Origin: CAZGUG01 sp964529035
GTDB taxonomy: Bacteria; Bacillota; Clostridia; Ch29
Direction of reading: 5' to 3'
Assembly (NCBI GenBank): GCA_964529035.1
Contig: CAZGUG010000016.1
Location: 1-36,843, forward strand
Length of the DNA: 36,843 nucleotides
This document shows positions 29,292-36,842 of this stretch, one piece after another. The notes beneath the pieces are model-generated. The model did no database searches, was not told where the DNA came from, and saw nothing but the letters and a program-made list of their open reading frames with translations. The translations under genes and the position numbers were made by a program. Each line of letters opens with the position of its first letter. Position 1 is the stretch's first letter.

Positions 29292-30682
29292 AGAGCATTG
29301 CAATAAAGCTGTGGGCCGGCATGATGCTGCTTGTGGTGGTGGTTCTTATACTTCTCTGGTCCTTCCAGATCGTGTTTCTGGAGGATTTCTATACACAGCA
29401 GAGAGTGGGAGAGGTAAGGAACAAGGGAATTGCATTTGCCCGGGATATCGCTGAACTGGATGATGAAGAGCTCCGGGACGCTCTGGAGAGCTTTGTATAT
29501 GACTACAACTGCAGCGTAGAACTTCTGGACCCGGGGGGAAACACCGTATACAACAGCGGGCAGGGCATGCGCATGCCAATGATGGGCCATAATTACCAAA
29601 GGGGAAGCTTCTTCAGAGAGCTTATGTCCGGTAAGGTAGTTACCGAGCCAATGACCCACCCGAGGTTTGACAGCAGTTATATGATTATAGGTATACCAAT
29701 TATGCGGGACGGTGAAGTATTCGGTGCGCTGCTTATAAACATGCCCCTTGCACCGGTACAGGATACAGCAGCAATACTAAAAAAACAGCTTGTATATATT
29801 TCCGCGGTTTTGTTTGGTGCTGCCCTTTTTCTGTCCTTTATTATGTCCAGGTCCTTTATAAAACCTATTCTGGATATTACAAGGGCCACCGGCATGATGG
29901 CCTCGGGGGACTTTAAGGTGAGGCTGAAACCAAAATCCGACGATGAGATTGGCAGGTTGTCGGGGGCGATAAATCACCTGGGAGAAGAGCTCTCAAAAAC
30001 AGAACAGATAAGGCGCGATTTTATCGCCAATGTATCCCATGAACTTAGAACACCGTTGAGCCTGATAAGGGGTTATGCCGAGACAGTCAGGGATGTATCC
30101 GGTGATAATAGGGACAAGCGGGAAGAACAGCTTGGAATAATAATTGAAGAATCCGAAAGGCTCGGTCTTATAGTCGATGATATACTCGATTTGTCACGGA
30201 TGCAGTCGGGCAGTATTTCCCTTGATACGGCCCCCTTCGACCTTTCCAAAACCATTGACGGTGTGGTAAAGAGGTACGATATACTAAGCGCACAAACCGG
30301 CATCCAAATAGCCTGTGATAATAACGAAGGAGTTTTAGTACAGGCGGACGAAGCAAGGATTGAACAGGTACTGTACAATCTCATAAATAACGCCTTCAAC
30401 TACAGCAAGTCGGGAGGCATTGTAACGGTAAGGGTAAAACCGAAGGAAAATGCGGTAAGGGTTGAGGTTTCGGATACCGGCAGTGGTATAGCCGACAAGG
30501 ATTTGGATAATATATGGGAAAGATATTACAAGGGCGACAAGTCGGAGGGCAGAAAGGCTGTGGGTACAGGACTTGGGCTGGCAATAGTGAAAAACATACT
30601 TGAAGCACACAAAGCGAAATTTGGCGTAAACAGTATCATCGGTAAGGGTACAACCTTTTGGTTTCAACTGGATACCCGGTGA
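29288..30682 (+). CDS. Membrane sensor histidine kinase
   Basis: 464 residues. Helix 1 about 8-30, outside sensor region about 31-165 (with FYTQQRVGEVRNKGIAFA and a Met/Arg-rich patch GQGMRMPMMGHNYQRG), helix 2 about 172-192. HAMP about 193-245, HisKA with phospho-acceptor His251 (in NVSHELRTPLSL), then HATPase with N box NLINNAFNYSK, DTGSGIADKD (G1) and GTGLGLAIVKNILEAH (G2). It is coupled to the response regulator by a 4-base overlap. The Met-His patch in the sensor region could bind a metal, but this is a guess. The chosen start avoids the longer frame at 29249, which lies inside the regulator gene. Confidence 0.95.
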   Translation: MKSIAIKLWAGMMLLVVVVLILLWSFQIVFLEDFYTQQRVGEVRNKGIAFARDIAELDDEELRDALESFVYDYNCSVELLDPGGNTVYNSGQGMRMPMMGHNYQRGSFFRELMSGKVVTEPMTHPRFDSSYMIIGIPIMRDGEVFGALLINMPLAPVQDTAAILKKQLVYISAVLFGAALFLSFIMSRSFIKPILDITRATGMMASGDFKVRLKPKSDDEIGRLSGAINHLGEELSKTEQIRRDFIANVSHELRTPLSLIRGYAETVRDVSGDNRDKREEQLGIIIEESERLGLIVDDILDLSRMQSGSISLDTAPFDLSKTIDGVVKRYDILSAQTGIQIACDNNEGVLVQADEARIEQVLYNLINNAFNYSKSGGIVTVRVKPKENAVRVEVSDTGSGIADKDLDNIWERYYKGDKSEGRKAVGTGLGLAIVKNILEAHKAKFGVNSIIGKGTTFWFQLDTR

Positions 30683-30707
30683 TATTTAAAGGTTTTTTCA
30701 TTATTCC

Positions 30708-30739
30708 ATCACAGTTCTATCACATTTATCCTTTATAAT
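30708..30739 (+). promoter_or_regulatory. Direct-repeat promoter of the DUF2680 gene
   Basis: ATCACA-GTTCT-ATCACAT are two half-sites 11 bases apart, and TATAAT is at 30734-30739. No -35 hexamer is seen; the repeats occupy its place, as expected for a promoter activated by an OmpR-type regulator. 23 of 32 bases match the block at 34530-34561 with no gaps. Confidence 0.68.
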
Positions 30740-30773
30740 AAAACCACAAACCGGTTAAAGGAGGGTGGTTGGA

Positions 30774-31316
30774 ATGAAAAACTTAGCAAGGGTTATGGCA
30801 CTGGCAGTGGCTGCGGTGGTACTTACAACGGCCGGAGTGGCACTGGCTTCGGAGTTTAAAAGCCCGGTGGAAATATTATCAGGAATATCCGGAGAGCCGG
30901 CGGAAGACCTTCGTGACCAAAGGCTGGAAGGTAAGCCCTACGGCAAGATAGCCGAGGATTATGACAAACTTGACGAGTTCAGGCAGCAGATGCTGGCTCA
31001 AAAGAAGGCTATCCTGGATCAGAGGGTTGAGGAAGGATACCTCACCCGGGAAGAGGCCGACGAGATAGAGCAGCGGCTTGGAACATTCTGCGGTGATGAG
31101 ACAAGGGGTCTTTGCGGCCAGGGTTACGGCGCCGGTTTTGGTATGAGATATGGCGGCGATCGGGACGGCGAAGGTAAAAGAGAAGATATGGCCCAGAACG
31201 GTTTTGGAAAGAGTAACGATATGAGTCGGGATGGACAGGGAAGAAAACCGAATATGCTGCAAAACGGTCAGGGCAGGGGTCCCGGAAGAGGTCCCGGTAT
31301 GGGTTTTGGCAGGTAG
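30774..31316 (+). CDS. Secreted DUF2680-type protein with Gly/Met/Arg-rich tail
   Basis: 180 residues from the ATG at 30774 (AAAGGAGGGTGG upstream). Signal peptide about 1-26, cleaving after GVALAS. Then a DUF2680-like helical region: AEDLRDQRLEGKPYGKIAED and QKKAILDQRVEEGYLTREEA (about 45-100). The rest is low complexity, rich in Gly, Met, Arg and Asp, with repeats such as DMSRDGQGRKPNM and NGQGRGPGRGPGMG. It acts in the envelope or outside; similar proteins accompany two-component systems and are induced by them, much like CpxP/Spy proteins in function (inference). It lies 91 bases after the kinase and has its own promoter. Confidence 0.82.
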   Translation: MKNLARVMALAVAAVVLTTAGVALASEFKSPVEILSGISGEPAEDLRDQRLEGKPYGKIAEDYDKLDEFRQQMLAQKKAILDQRVEEGYLTREEADEIEQRLGTFCGDETRGLCGQGYGAGFGMRYGGDRDGEGKREDMAQNGFGKSNDMSRDGQGRKPNMLQNGQGRGPGRGPGMGFGR

Positions 31317-31326
31317 AAACGAATAA

Positions 31327-31380
31327 GGGACATACCGAAGCAGAGAATTTCCTCAAAGGGCGGTGTGTCCCCTGACCTAA
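31327..31380. repeat. REP-like intergenic repeat, diverged copy C
   Basis: Begins GGGACATACCG and ends GGCGGTGTGTCCC followed by CTGACCTAA, the last 9 bases also following copy A at 1664. The middle is diverged. Copies of one element 30 kb apart confirm a dispersed family, not a local tandem. Confidence 0.7.
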
Positions 31381-31382
31381 TA

Positions 31383-31409
31383 AAAAGCGGCGCGAGCCGC
31401 TTTTTTAAT
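31383..31409 (+). terminator. Terminator after the DUF2680 gene
   Basis: AAAAGCGGC-GCGA-GCCGCTTTTTT: 9-bp stem, tetraloop and T-run. A strong rho-independent terminator directly after repeat copy C. Confidence 0.88.
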
Positions 31410-31512
31410 ACCCTTTAGTGTGATAAAATAATAAACTGTGGTTAAGGCTAACTGTATAGGAAGTCAAATGCAGCTATTACAAAGACAGTGCAATTTTTAA
31501 GGAGTGGATTTA

Positions 31513-32967
31513 ATGGGCGAGAAAAAACTAGAAGGTATACTGTCAAGGATAGACGGTAAGGGGTACAAGGCTTACAAGGACCTTGCCGGTACATATAGAA
31601 TAAGGAATTTTACGCTGTTTATTGACTATGTGCAGGGAGACCCCTTCGCGTCACCGTCAAGGATAAGAATAAGGGTTGACCAGAAAACTGCGGGTTTTCC
31701 AAATGAGCTGTTTGACGGCCGGTCCAGAAGGATAGGGTTNNNNNNNNNNNNNNNNNNNNNNNNNNNNNNNNNNNNNNNNNNNNNNNNNNNNNNNNNNNNN
31801 NNNNNNNNNNNNNNNNNNNNNNNNNNNNNNNNNNNNNNNATGGACATTGTGTGCTTTATAGCCAACGGGTCGGTTTTGCCCAGGGAAAGCGGAATAAGCC
31901 AAAGGCCGATGAGGGACGGTGCGATCCCATTTGTTTCACCATCCTCCATGAAAGTGGAGATTGAACTTCCAAACCGGGGTACGGTCAGGGGCATGGGCAT
32001 CAAGGGAGGGGTAACGCTCATAGTGGGAGGAGGATACCACGGCAAATCCACGCTTTTAAGGGCGGTGGAAAGGGGAGTATATAACCATATTCCCGGGGAT
32101 GGAAGGGAATTGGTCGTAACCTGTGCCGATGCGGTGAAGATAAGGGCGGAGGACGGCAGGAACGTGGAAAAGGTTAACATATCCCCCTTTATAAACAACC
32201 TTCCCAACGGCGATGACACAGTGGAATTCTCCACCCAGAACGCCAGCGGAAGCACCTCCCAGGCGGCCAACATTATAGAAGCGCTGGAGCTTGGTGCGGG
32301 AGCACTGCTTCTGGATGAGGACACCAGTGCCACAAACTTCATGATACGCGACGGCAGGATGCAGGAGTTGGTGGCAAAGGACAAGGAACCCATAACACCC
32401 TTCATAGACAGGATAAGGCAGCTTTACAGTGAAAGAGGAGTATCGACAGTGCTGGTGGTGGGGGGCTCCGGGGATTATTTCGAGGTGGCCGACAGCGTTG
32501 TCATGATGGATAACTATCGCCCGTTGGATGTTACCGACAGGGCAAGGGAGATTGCGGCAGCAAATAGGGCTGCCAGGCACAAGGAAAACGCAGGGTCCTT
32601 CGGTGGTATGACCGAAAGAAAGCCAATGCCCGCCGGCAGGATGGACGACCGGCGGTTCAAGGTGAAGGTAAAGGGGATGGATACCATACTCTACGGCAGG
32701 GAAGCCATTGACCTTGCCTTTGTGGAGCAGTTGGTGGACTTTGGCCAGACAAATGCAATTGCAGAGACACTCAAATATATGCAAAGGTACGTTGACGGTA
32801 AAAGGTCCTTGAAGAGTGTACTGGATAAAGCGCTGGAAGACATACAAAGAGAAGGAATTGATATCATATCACCCTTCGGGGGGCACCCAGGGGAACTGGC
32901 ACTGCCGAGAATATTTGAAATGGGTGCTGCCATAAATAGGCTGCGAAGCGCCCGGTTCTCCCAATAG
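31513..32967 (+). CDS. COG3044-type ABC-class ATPase, interrupted by a gap
   Basis: About 484 codons counting the N block; the true protein is likely longer (family ~560). The N-terminal segment (LSRIDGKGYKAYKDLAGTYR, FTLFIDYVQGDPFASPSRIR) is the family's own domain. After the gap comes the P-loop VGGGYHGKSTLLRAVERGVY, then the helix with NISPFINNLPNGDDT, a signature-like SGSTSQAANIIEALELGA, Walker B LLLDEDTSATNFM and VVGGSGDYFEVADSVV. The family is a predicted cytoplasmic ATPase of unknown role. ATG 31513 has AAGGAG 8 bases upstream. The fact that the frame continues across exactly 100 N is chance, because the gap length is a placeholder. Confidence 0.88.
   Translation: MGEKKLEGILSRIDGKGYKAYKDLAGTYRIRNFTLFIDYVQGDPFASPSRIRIRVDQKTAGFPNELFDGRSRRIGXXXXXXXXXXXXXXXXXXXXXXXXXXXXXXXXXXMDIVCFIANGSVLPRESGISQRPMRDGAIPFVSPSSMKVEIELPNRGTVRGMGIKGGVTLIVGGGYHGKSTLLRAVERGVYNHIPGDGRELVVTCADAVKIRAEDGRNVEKVNISPFINNLPNGDDTVEFSTQNASGSTSQAANIIEALELGAGALLLDEDTSATNFMIRDGRMQELVAKDKEPITPFIDRIRQLYSERGVSTVLVVGGSGDYFEVADSVVMMDNYRPLDVTDRAREIAAANRAARHKENAGSFGGMTERKPMPAGRMDDRRFKVKVKGMDTILYGREAIDLAFVEQLVDFGQTNAIAETLKYMQRYVDGKRSLKSVLDKALEDIQREGIDIISPFGGHPGELALPRIFEMGAAINRLRSARFSQ
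31740..31839. other. Assembly gap (100 N) inside the ABC-class ATPase gene
   Basis: Removes an unknown part of the N-terminal half of the protein; the domain on either side belongs to one family, so one gene spans it. Confidence 0.99.
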
Positions 32968-33023
32968 GAGGAAGTGACTGTATTCTGCAGTACTGCCGGC
33001 ATATAACAAACTAAAAATTGGTA

Positions 33024-33052
33024 TTCACTTACCCAGGATATTATGTTATTAT
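33024..33052 (+). promoter_or_regulatory. Candidate promoter of the SLH gene
   Basis: TTCACT (33024-33029), 17-base spacer, TATTAT (33047-33052). It would give a leader of about 150 bases that contains the hairpin AAACGG-GTTCAA-CCGTTT (33077-33094). The leader is otherwise unexplained; I see no known riboswitch. Confidence 0.5.
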
Positions 33053-33207
33053 CTTAATAAGAGTTTTCTTATGACTTAAACGGGTTCAACCGTTTTGGTG
33101 GTGTTGTTACATAGTCACCTGCAGTGGATTTTGCGAACAATTGGATTAAAGACTGGTTTTCATCATCGGTATTGAAAGCTCTTAAACCATTAATAAGGAG
33201 GATAAGA

Positions 33208-34440
33208 ATGGATAGAAAAACTGGAAAGATGTCCCGGAAACTGCTTGCAATTTTAACTATCTGTACTTTAATCACAATGGCGCTTCCCGGATATGCACTG
33301 GGGGAAGAACTGGATGGCTGGAGCATAGAAAAAACGGTAGATATCGATGAGATTACTCTGGACAGGGGAGAGAGTGCAACCGTCGAGTTTACCGTAGTAA
33401 CGGTCAATGATGGTGGGGCAGCAGCACTGGTTGTTGACCCGGATGTTATACTGGACGAAGTCGAGTATTGGTGGGGAGACCAGGTTGACGGCGTTTTGAG
33501 CGTGGAAGGGTTTGAATTCACGCAGGAACCTGCATGGGACGGCCCCATGGGCCCGCCTACCACAGATGACGGTCATTATGCTTATAGTGTTACAATCACC
33601 AATGTGGAAGCCGAATATGGAAGCACCTTTGTCTATAGCAACAATGCTGGTCTGTCGGCAGGCCCTGATGTTGAGCCTCTCATTGCCACCGCTGTGGTGA
33701 CCATTATCACACCCGAAGCCCCTGAGGATGAAGAGGCCGTTGAGGAAGAAGTAGAAGAGGAAGTAGAAGAAGAAGTGGTTGAAGAAGAGGCTGAAGAAGA
33801 GGTAGACGCTCCCAGCGAGTGGGCGGTACCAGAAATAGAACTGGCAGTAGAAAATGGTCTTGTTACCGAAAAGGTACTTAGCAATTACCAGGACGATATC
33901 ACAAGGGAAGACTTCTGTGAGCTGGTGGTTAAGCTTTATGAAGCCCTGTCGGGTGAAGAAGCACAGCTGCCCGAAGAAAATGTATTTACCGATACCGAAA
34001 ATGAAGAAATACTGAAGGCCAATGCCCTTGGTATTGTACTCGGGGTAAGTGAAACTGAATTCGCTCCGGATGCAAATATAACACGGCAGGAAATAGCAGT
34101 TATGTTTTACAGGACACTGGGAATATTATATCCTTCACTGCTTGAAGAAACCAACGAAGTGGCCTTTGCTGATGCAGACGAAATAGCCGAATGGGCACTG
34201 GAAGCAATCGGGTTTATGAGCAGCAAGGACATAATAAAAGGGATGGACGAGAATATGGTGGCTCCCCTGGGGAACACAACAAGGGAGCAGGCAATAGCCC
34301 TGGTAAATCGAACATATGAACTGTTCAAGGACGCCGAAATTGAAGAGCCCATTGTAGAAGAAGAGGAGCTTGAAGAAGAGGCAGAAGGTGAAGAAGAAGG
34401 CGAAGAAGAGCCCGGTGAAGAAGTAGAAGATGAAGAATAG
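33208..34440 (+). CDS. SLH-domain cell-surface protein with acidic linker and tail
   Basis: 410 residues from the ATG at 33208 (AAGGAGGATAAG upstream; the longer frame from 33124 lacks a ribosome site). Signal peptide about 1-33, ending GYALGEE. N-terminal beta-rich domain about 35-170. A Glu/Val linker of ~30 residues (EEVEEEVEEEVVEEE) leads into three S-layer homology-like units: WAVPEIELAVENGLV, ANALGIVLG...ITRQEIAVMFYRTLG and WALEAIGFMSSKDIIKG...TTREQAIALVNRTY. The TRxExxxL/M motifs are clear. The end is almost all Glu/Gly. SLH units bind pyruvylated wall polymers, so the protein sits on the cell wall. The acidic tail may bind Ca2+ or be a spacer; its role is unknown. Confidence 0.9.
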   Translation: MDRKTGKMSRKLLAILTICTLITMALPGYALGEELDGWSIEKTVDIDEITLDRGESATVEFTVVTVNDGGAAALVVDPDVILDEVEYWWGDQVDGVLSVEGFEFTQEPAWDGPMGPPTTDDGHYAYSVTITNVEAEYGSTFVYSNNAGLSAGPDVEPLIATAVVTIITPEAPEDEEAVEEEVEEEVEEEVVEEEAEEEVDAPSEWAVPEIELAVENGLVTEKVLSNYQDDITREDFCELVVKLYEALSGEEAQLPEENVFTDTENEEILKANALGIVLGVSETEFAPDANITRQEIAVMFYRTLGILYPSLLEETNEVAFADADEIAEWALEAIGFMSSKDIIKGMDENMVAPLGNTTREQAIALVNRTYELFKDAEIEEPIVEEEELEEEAEGEEEGEEEPGEEVEDEE

Positions 34441-34468
34441 TCTGAAAAAAATAACAGTTTGAAATAAT

Positions 34469-34511
34469 TAAAAGCCCTCCCGGAACAAAGTCTCCGGGAG
34501 GGCTTTTTTTA
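34469..34511 (+). terminator. Terminator after the SLH gene
   Basis: AGCCCTCCCGGA pairs with TCCGGGAGGGCT around an 8-base loop, followed by TTTTTTT. Very strong rho-independent terminator. Confidence 0.93.
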
Positions 34512-34529
34512 GAAAAATTTCAATCATTT

Positions 34530-34561
34530 ATCATACTTCTGTCACATCTAAAACTTATAAT
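34530..34561 (+). promoter_or_regulatory. Direct-repeat promoter of the lipoprotein-NapH operon
   Basis: ATCATA-CTTCT-GTCACAT half-sites 11 bases apart, with TATAAT at 34556-34561. Same length and spacing as the block at 30708-30739, with the core TTCTnTCACAT identical. The CTGTCACA half also resembles Pho-box repeats bound by PhoB-type regulators. Confidence 0.68.
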
Positions 34562-34591
34562 TAATACGAAAACATTCAAAGGAGCTGATAA

Positions 34592-35419
34592 ATGATGAAG
34601 AAAAACAGGTTCACAGCCTTGCTGCTGGTAACTATTCTTATGTCCGGGATGTTTGTCCTTTCGGCCTGCTCGGCCGAAGACAGTGAAAGTGCTACCGACA
34701 CTGAGCCGGTGGGTATAGACACGGGAGAGGACAGCAGTGAATGCACAGAAACACCTGCTTTACAGGATGGCCGTGGAGGCGAACTGGAGCCGGCAAGGTT
34801 TACGACCGGTGAATTTGCCGGTAAGTATAACCCTGCGGATATAAGAGGAGCCCATACCCTTAGCGACATATCAAAGTACTTTGAAATCCCACTGCCGATA
34901 TTGGCGGAGGCCTTCAATATACCCGAAGAAGAGGCGGAAAACGTTCAAAATAAATACTATAAGTACATTTTTGAAGGGCTGCTTGGAAGCGGAAAGAACA
35001 TAGGAAACGGTTCAATGATAGTCTTTGTTTCGATGTACAAGGGCTTGCCCTTTGAACTCCACGAACCCGAGTACCTGCTGGAGCCGGCGGCGGATATTCT
35101 GAAAAGCTTTGGCACGCTTACAGATAATGAACTGGATTATCTGTCCAGGTACGTTGTGAGCGTTGAGGAAGCAGGCGCAGTACCCCTGTCCGGGTTTGTT
35201 CCCCCGGAGGACGGGTATGACGAAGAGTATCCGGTATACGGGCGTACCACCTTTGGCGACCTTCTTGAAATGGGCATGACAGAAGGACAGATATCAGAGA
35301 TTATCGGGGCCCCGATGCCGGATGCAGGTACAAGCGTAAAGGACTACTGTGTGGAAAACGGGCTTTCCTTCAGCGATGATGTCAGATTGGATATATACGA
35401 GATACTCTACAGCCTGTAA
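34592..35419 (+). CDS. Lipoprotein with repeated NapH-associated domain
   Basis: 275 residues. Lipobox VLSAC ends at Cys26, so it is a membrane-anchored lipoprotein outside the cell. An acidic, Ser/Thr-rich spacer (to about 65) leads to two units that look related: DIRGAHTLSDISKYFEIPLP (about 87-106) and VYGRTTFGDLLEMGMTEGQI (about 212-231), each followed by a helix and a Pro; the second continues to a VKDYCVENGLSFS ending. Segments like the second are often found fused to NapH-type FMN/4Fe-4S proteins in Clostridia, and such a protein is encoded 50 bases downstream. It probably works as the outside subunit or docking partner of that protein. ATG 34592 or 34595; GGAG lies 8 bases upstream. 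Confidence 0.78.
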   Translation: MMKKNRFTALLLVTILMSGMFVLSACSAEDSESATDTEPVGIDTGEDSSECTETPALQDGRGGELEPARFTTGEFAGKYNPADIRGAHTLSDISKYFEIPLPILAEAFNIPEEEAENVQNKYYKYIFEGLLGSGKNIGNGSMIVFVSMYKGLPFELHEPEYLLEPAADILKSFGTLTDNELDYLSRYVVSVEEAGAVPLSGFVPPEDGYDEEYPVYGRTTFGDLLEMGMTEGQISEIIGAPMPDAGTSVKDYCVENGLSFSDDVRLDIYEILYSL

Positions 35420-35469
35420 AAGCTGACTGATTATGCTGTCAACATTATCCGGCCGGAGGTGAGTTATGT

Positions 35470-36723
35470 ATGTCAGGGGGAACAGATAAACATGATAGAA
35501 TAAGAAGCGCCGTTCAATTCGCATTCTTCGGTTTTTTTCTGGCGATATCCGTTAACTCCGTTTTGTTCGATTTGGGCAAATCGAGTATTCCTCCCGTTTC
35601 GCTGCTGGGGATTTGTCCCGTTGGAGGGATTACGGCTCTGTATATATTGATTACCACGGGAACGGTTATAAGTTTTGCGACGGTTGCAGTGCTGGGATTA
35701 TCCCTTATATTTGGGCCGGTGTTTTGTGGTTGGGTATGTCCCCTGGGGACATTTCAGGATTTTGTATCAAAAATTACCACCGGGCTTCATACAAAAAAAT
35801 ACAATACTTTCATACCGGACAATCTTGATAAGCGTCTTCGGTTAATGAGGTATGCAGTGCTTGCACTTATTGTGCTTCTTTCTGCATTGCGAATTCTCCA
35901 TAGGCTGAGGGAGTACTGCATTTATTACTCGGTTATTGGGCTTTGGACCGGCTTTGCCGCCGTGGGAGGACTGCTCATACCCGTGCTAATTGCGGCAGTT
36001 ACATCGGTTTTTACAGAAAGGCCCTGGTGCAAATATTTGTGTCCCTACGGCGCTTTATTGGGACTTACCAATAGAATCAGCCTTTTCAGTATAAGGCGCA
36101 AACCCTCGGGCTGCACAGGCTGTAAGCTGTGTGACAACAAGTGTCCTATGAATATTGACGTATCTGAAAAAAGTATCGTAAGGGACTCCCAGTGTATATC
36201 CTGTATGAGATGCATTTCACAAAGCGCCTGCCCCGTTAAGGACACGGTTGCCATGAGCAGCGGGGGAACAAAAAATGGCATTGTTGTCCGGCGGAAGAGT
36301 TTGGTACTGGCAATAGCGATTGTTTTTACCCTTTCGGTCTCGGTTGTGTGTTTTCAAGATGTGAAGTCGTGGGCAACAAACAGTTTAGCAGGGGAAGAAG
36401 CTTCTTTGTCGGGAAATGAGGCTGCTGCATTACATACTATACAGCCTGGGGTCAAATACAATGACGGTGAATATGAAGGGTTGGCGGTTGGCTACAGGCC
36501 CGGGCTCAAGGTGCTTGTATCCGTTGAAAACGACATGATAATCGATATAGAAGTAGTATCCCACAGGGAAACCAGGGGATACTACGAGGAATCCTTTGAT
36601 TTAATCCCCCGGCTGATAATCGAAAACCAGTCCACCCGGGTGGATTCAATATCGGGGGCCACAGAGACGGTTGACGGCATAAAAAAAGCGGTTGAGAACG
36701 CGTTGAAAAAAGCCCTGCAATAA
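35470..36723 (+). CDS. NapH-like 4Fe-4S membrane protein with FMN-binding domain
   Basis: 417 residues. About four or five helices in residues 15-200 with the NapH/NosR motifs CGWVCPLGTFQDF (about 90) and CKYLCPYGALLGL (about 190). Two [4Fe-4S] sites follow: CTGCKLCDNKCPMNI and CISCMRCISQSACP. A sixth helix (about 278-295) leads to an outside FMN-binding domain (about 335-417) whose DSISGATETVDGI holds the SGAT motif where FMN is attached covalently to Thr by ApbE (known for RnfG/NqrC-type domains). So electrons could pass from cytoplasmic Fe-S clusters across the membrane to an outside flavin. RBS GGAGGTGAG fits ATG 35470. Partner of the upstream lipoprotein; electron donor and acceptor unknown. 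Confidence 0.92.
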   Translation: MSGGTDKHDRIRSAVQFAFFGFFLAISVNSVLFDLGKSSIPPVSLLGICPVGGITALYILITTGTVISFATVAVLGLSLIFGPVFCGWVCPLGTFQDFVSKITTGLHTKKYNTFIPDNLDKRLRLMRYAVLALIVLLSALRILHRLREYCIYYSVIGLWTGFAAVGGLLIPVLIAAVTSVFTERPWCKYLCPYGALLGLTNRISLFSIRRKPSGCTGCKLCDNKCPMNIDVSEKSIVRDSQCISCMRCISQSACPVKDTVAMSSGGTKNGIVVRRKSLVLAIAIVFTLSVSVVCFQDVKSWATNSLAGEEASLSGNEAAALHTIQPGVKYNDGEYEGLAVGYRPGLKVLVSVENDMIIDIEVVSHRETRGYYEESFDLIPRLIIENQSTRVDSISGATETVDGIKKAVENALKKALQ

Positions 36724-36736
36724 CCACGGCTGTGAG

Positions 36737-36781
36737 GACAGCCCCTGTTTAAGCCGTTTTATTATTCAGGGCTGTTTTCAT
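36737..36781 (+). terminator. Terminator after the NapH-like gene
   Basis: ACAGCCCCTG pairs with CAGGGCTGT (one bulged C) around a T-rich loop of about 20 bases, followed by TTTTC. The reverse strand would also end in a T-poor tail, so function in the + direction is more likely. Confidence 0.6.
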
Positions 36782-36842
36782 AGGTGGAGTGCTGTGAATT
36801 GTATTGGTTTACCTGCTCGTATTTGTTTAAGGTTTCCGCTTC
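36762..36842 (-). CDS. Possible 3' end of a minus-strand gene
   Basis: An open frame enters from the window edge and reads EAETLNKYEQVNQYNSQHST and a short acidic end before TAA. Composition (Gln, Asn, Tyr, Glu; no rare-codon runs) looks protein-like, but 26 residues are too few to be sure. The stop lies inside the loop of the terminator-like hairpin. No family recognised. Confidence 0.3.
   Translation of the reverse strand, partial: EAETLNKYEQVNQYNSQHSTYENSPE

Noticed and set aside
31626..32847. Two long minus-strand open frames across the ABC-class ATPase
   Set aside because: They lie antisense to a gene with P-loop and Walker B motifs, cross the N gap and show no family motifs.
33730..33806. 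GAAGAAGTAGAAGAGG-type tandem repeat in the SLH gene
   Set aside because: Period is irregular; it is explained by Glu/Val codons in an acidic linker, not by a DNA-level repeat.
33633..33884. Ser/Thr-rich minus-strand frame opposite the acidic linker of the SLH protein
   Set aside because: It is the reverse reading of GAA/GAG-rich codons, which gives low-complexity Ser; no independent evidence.
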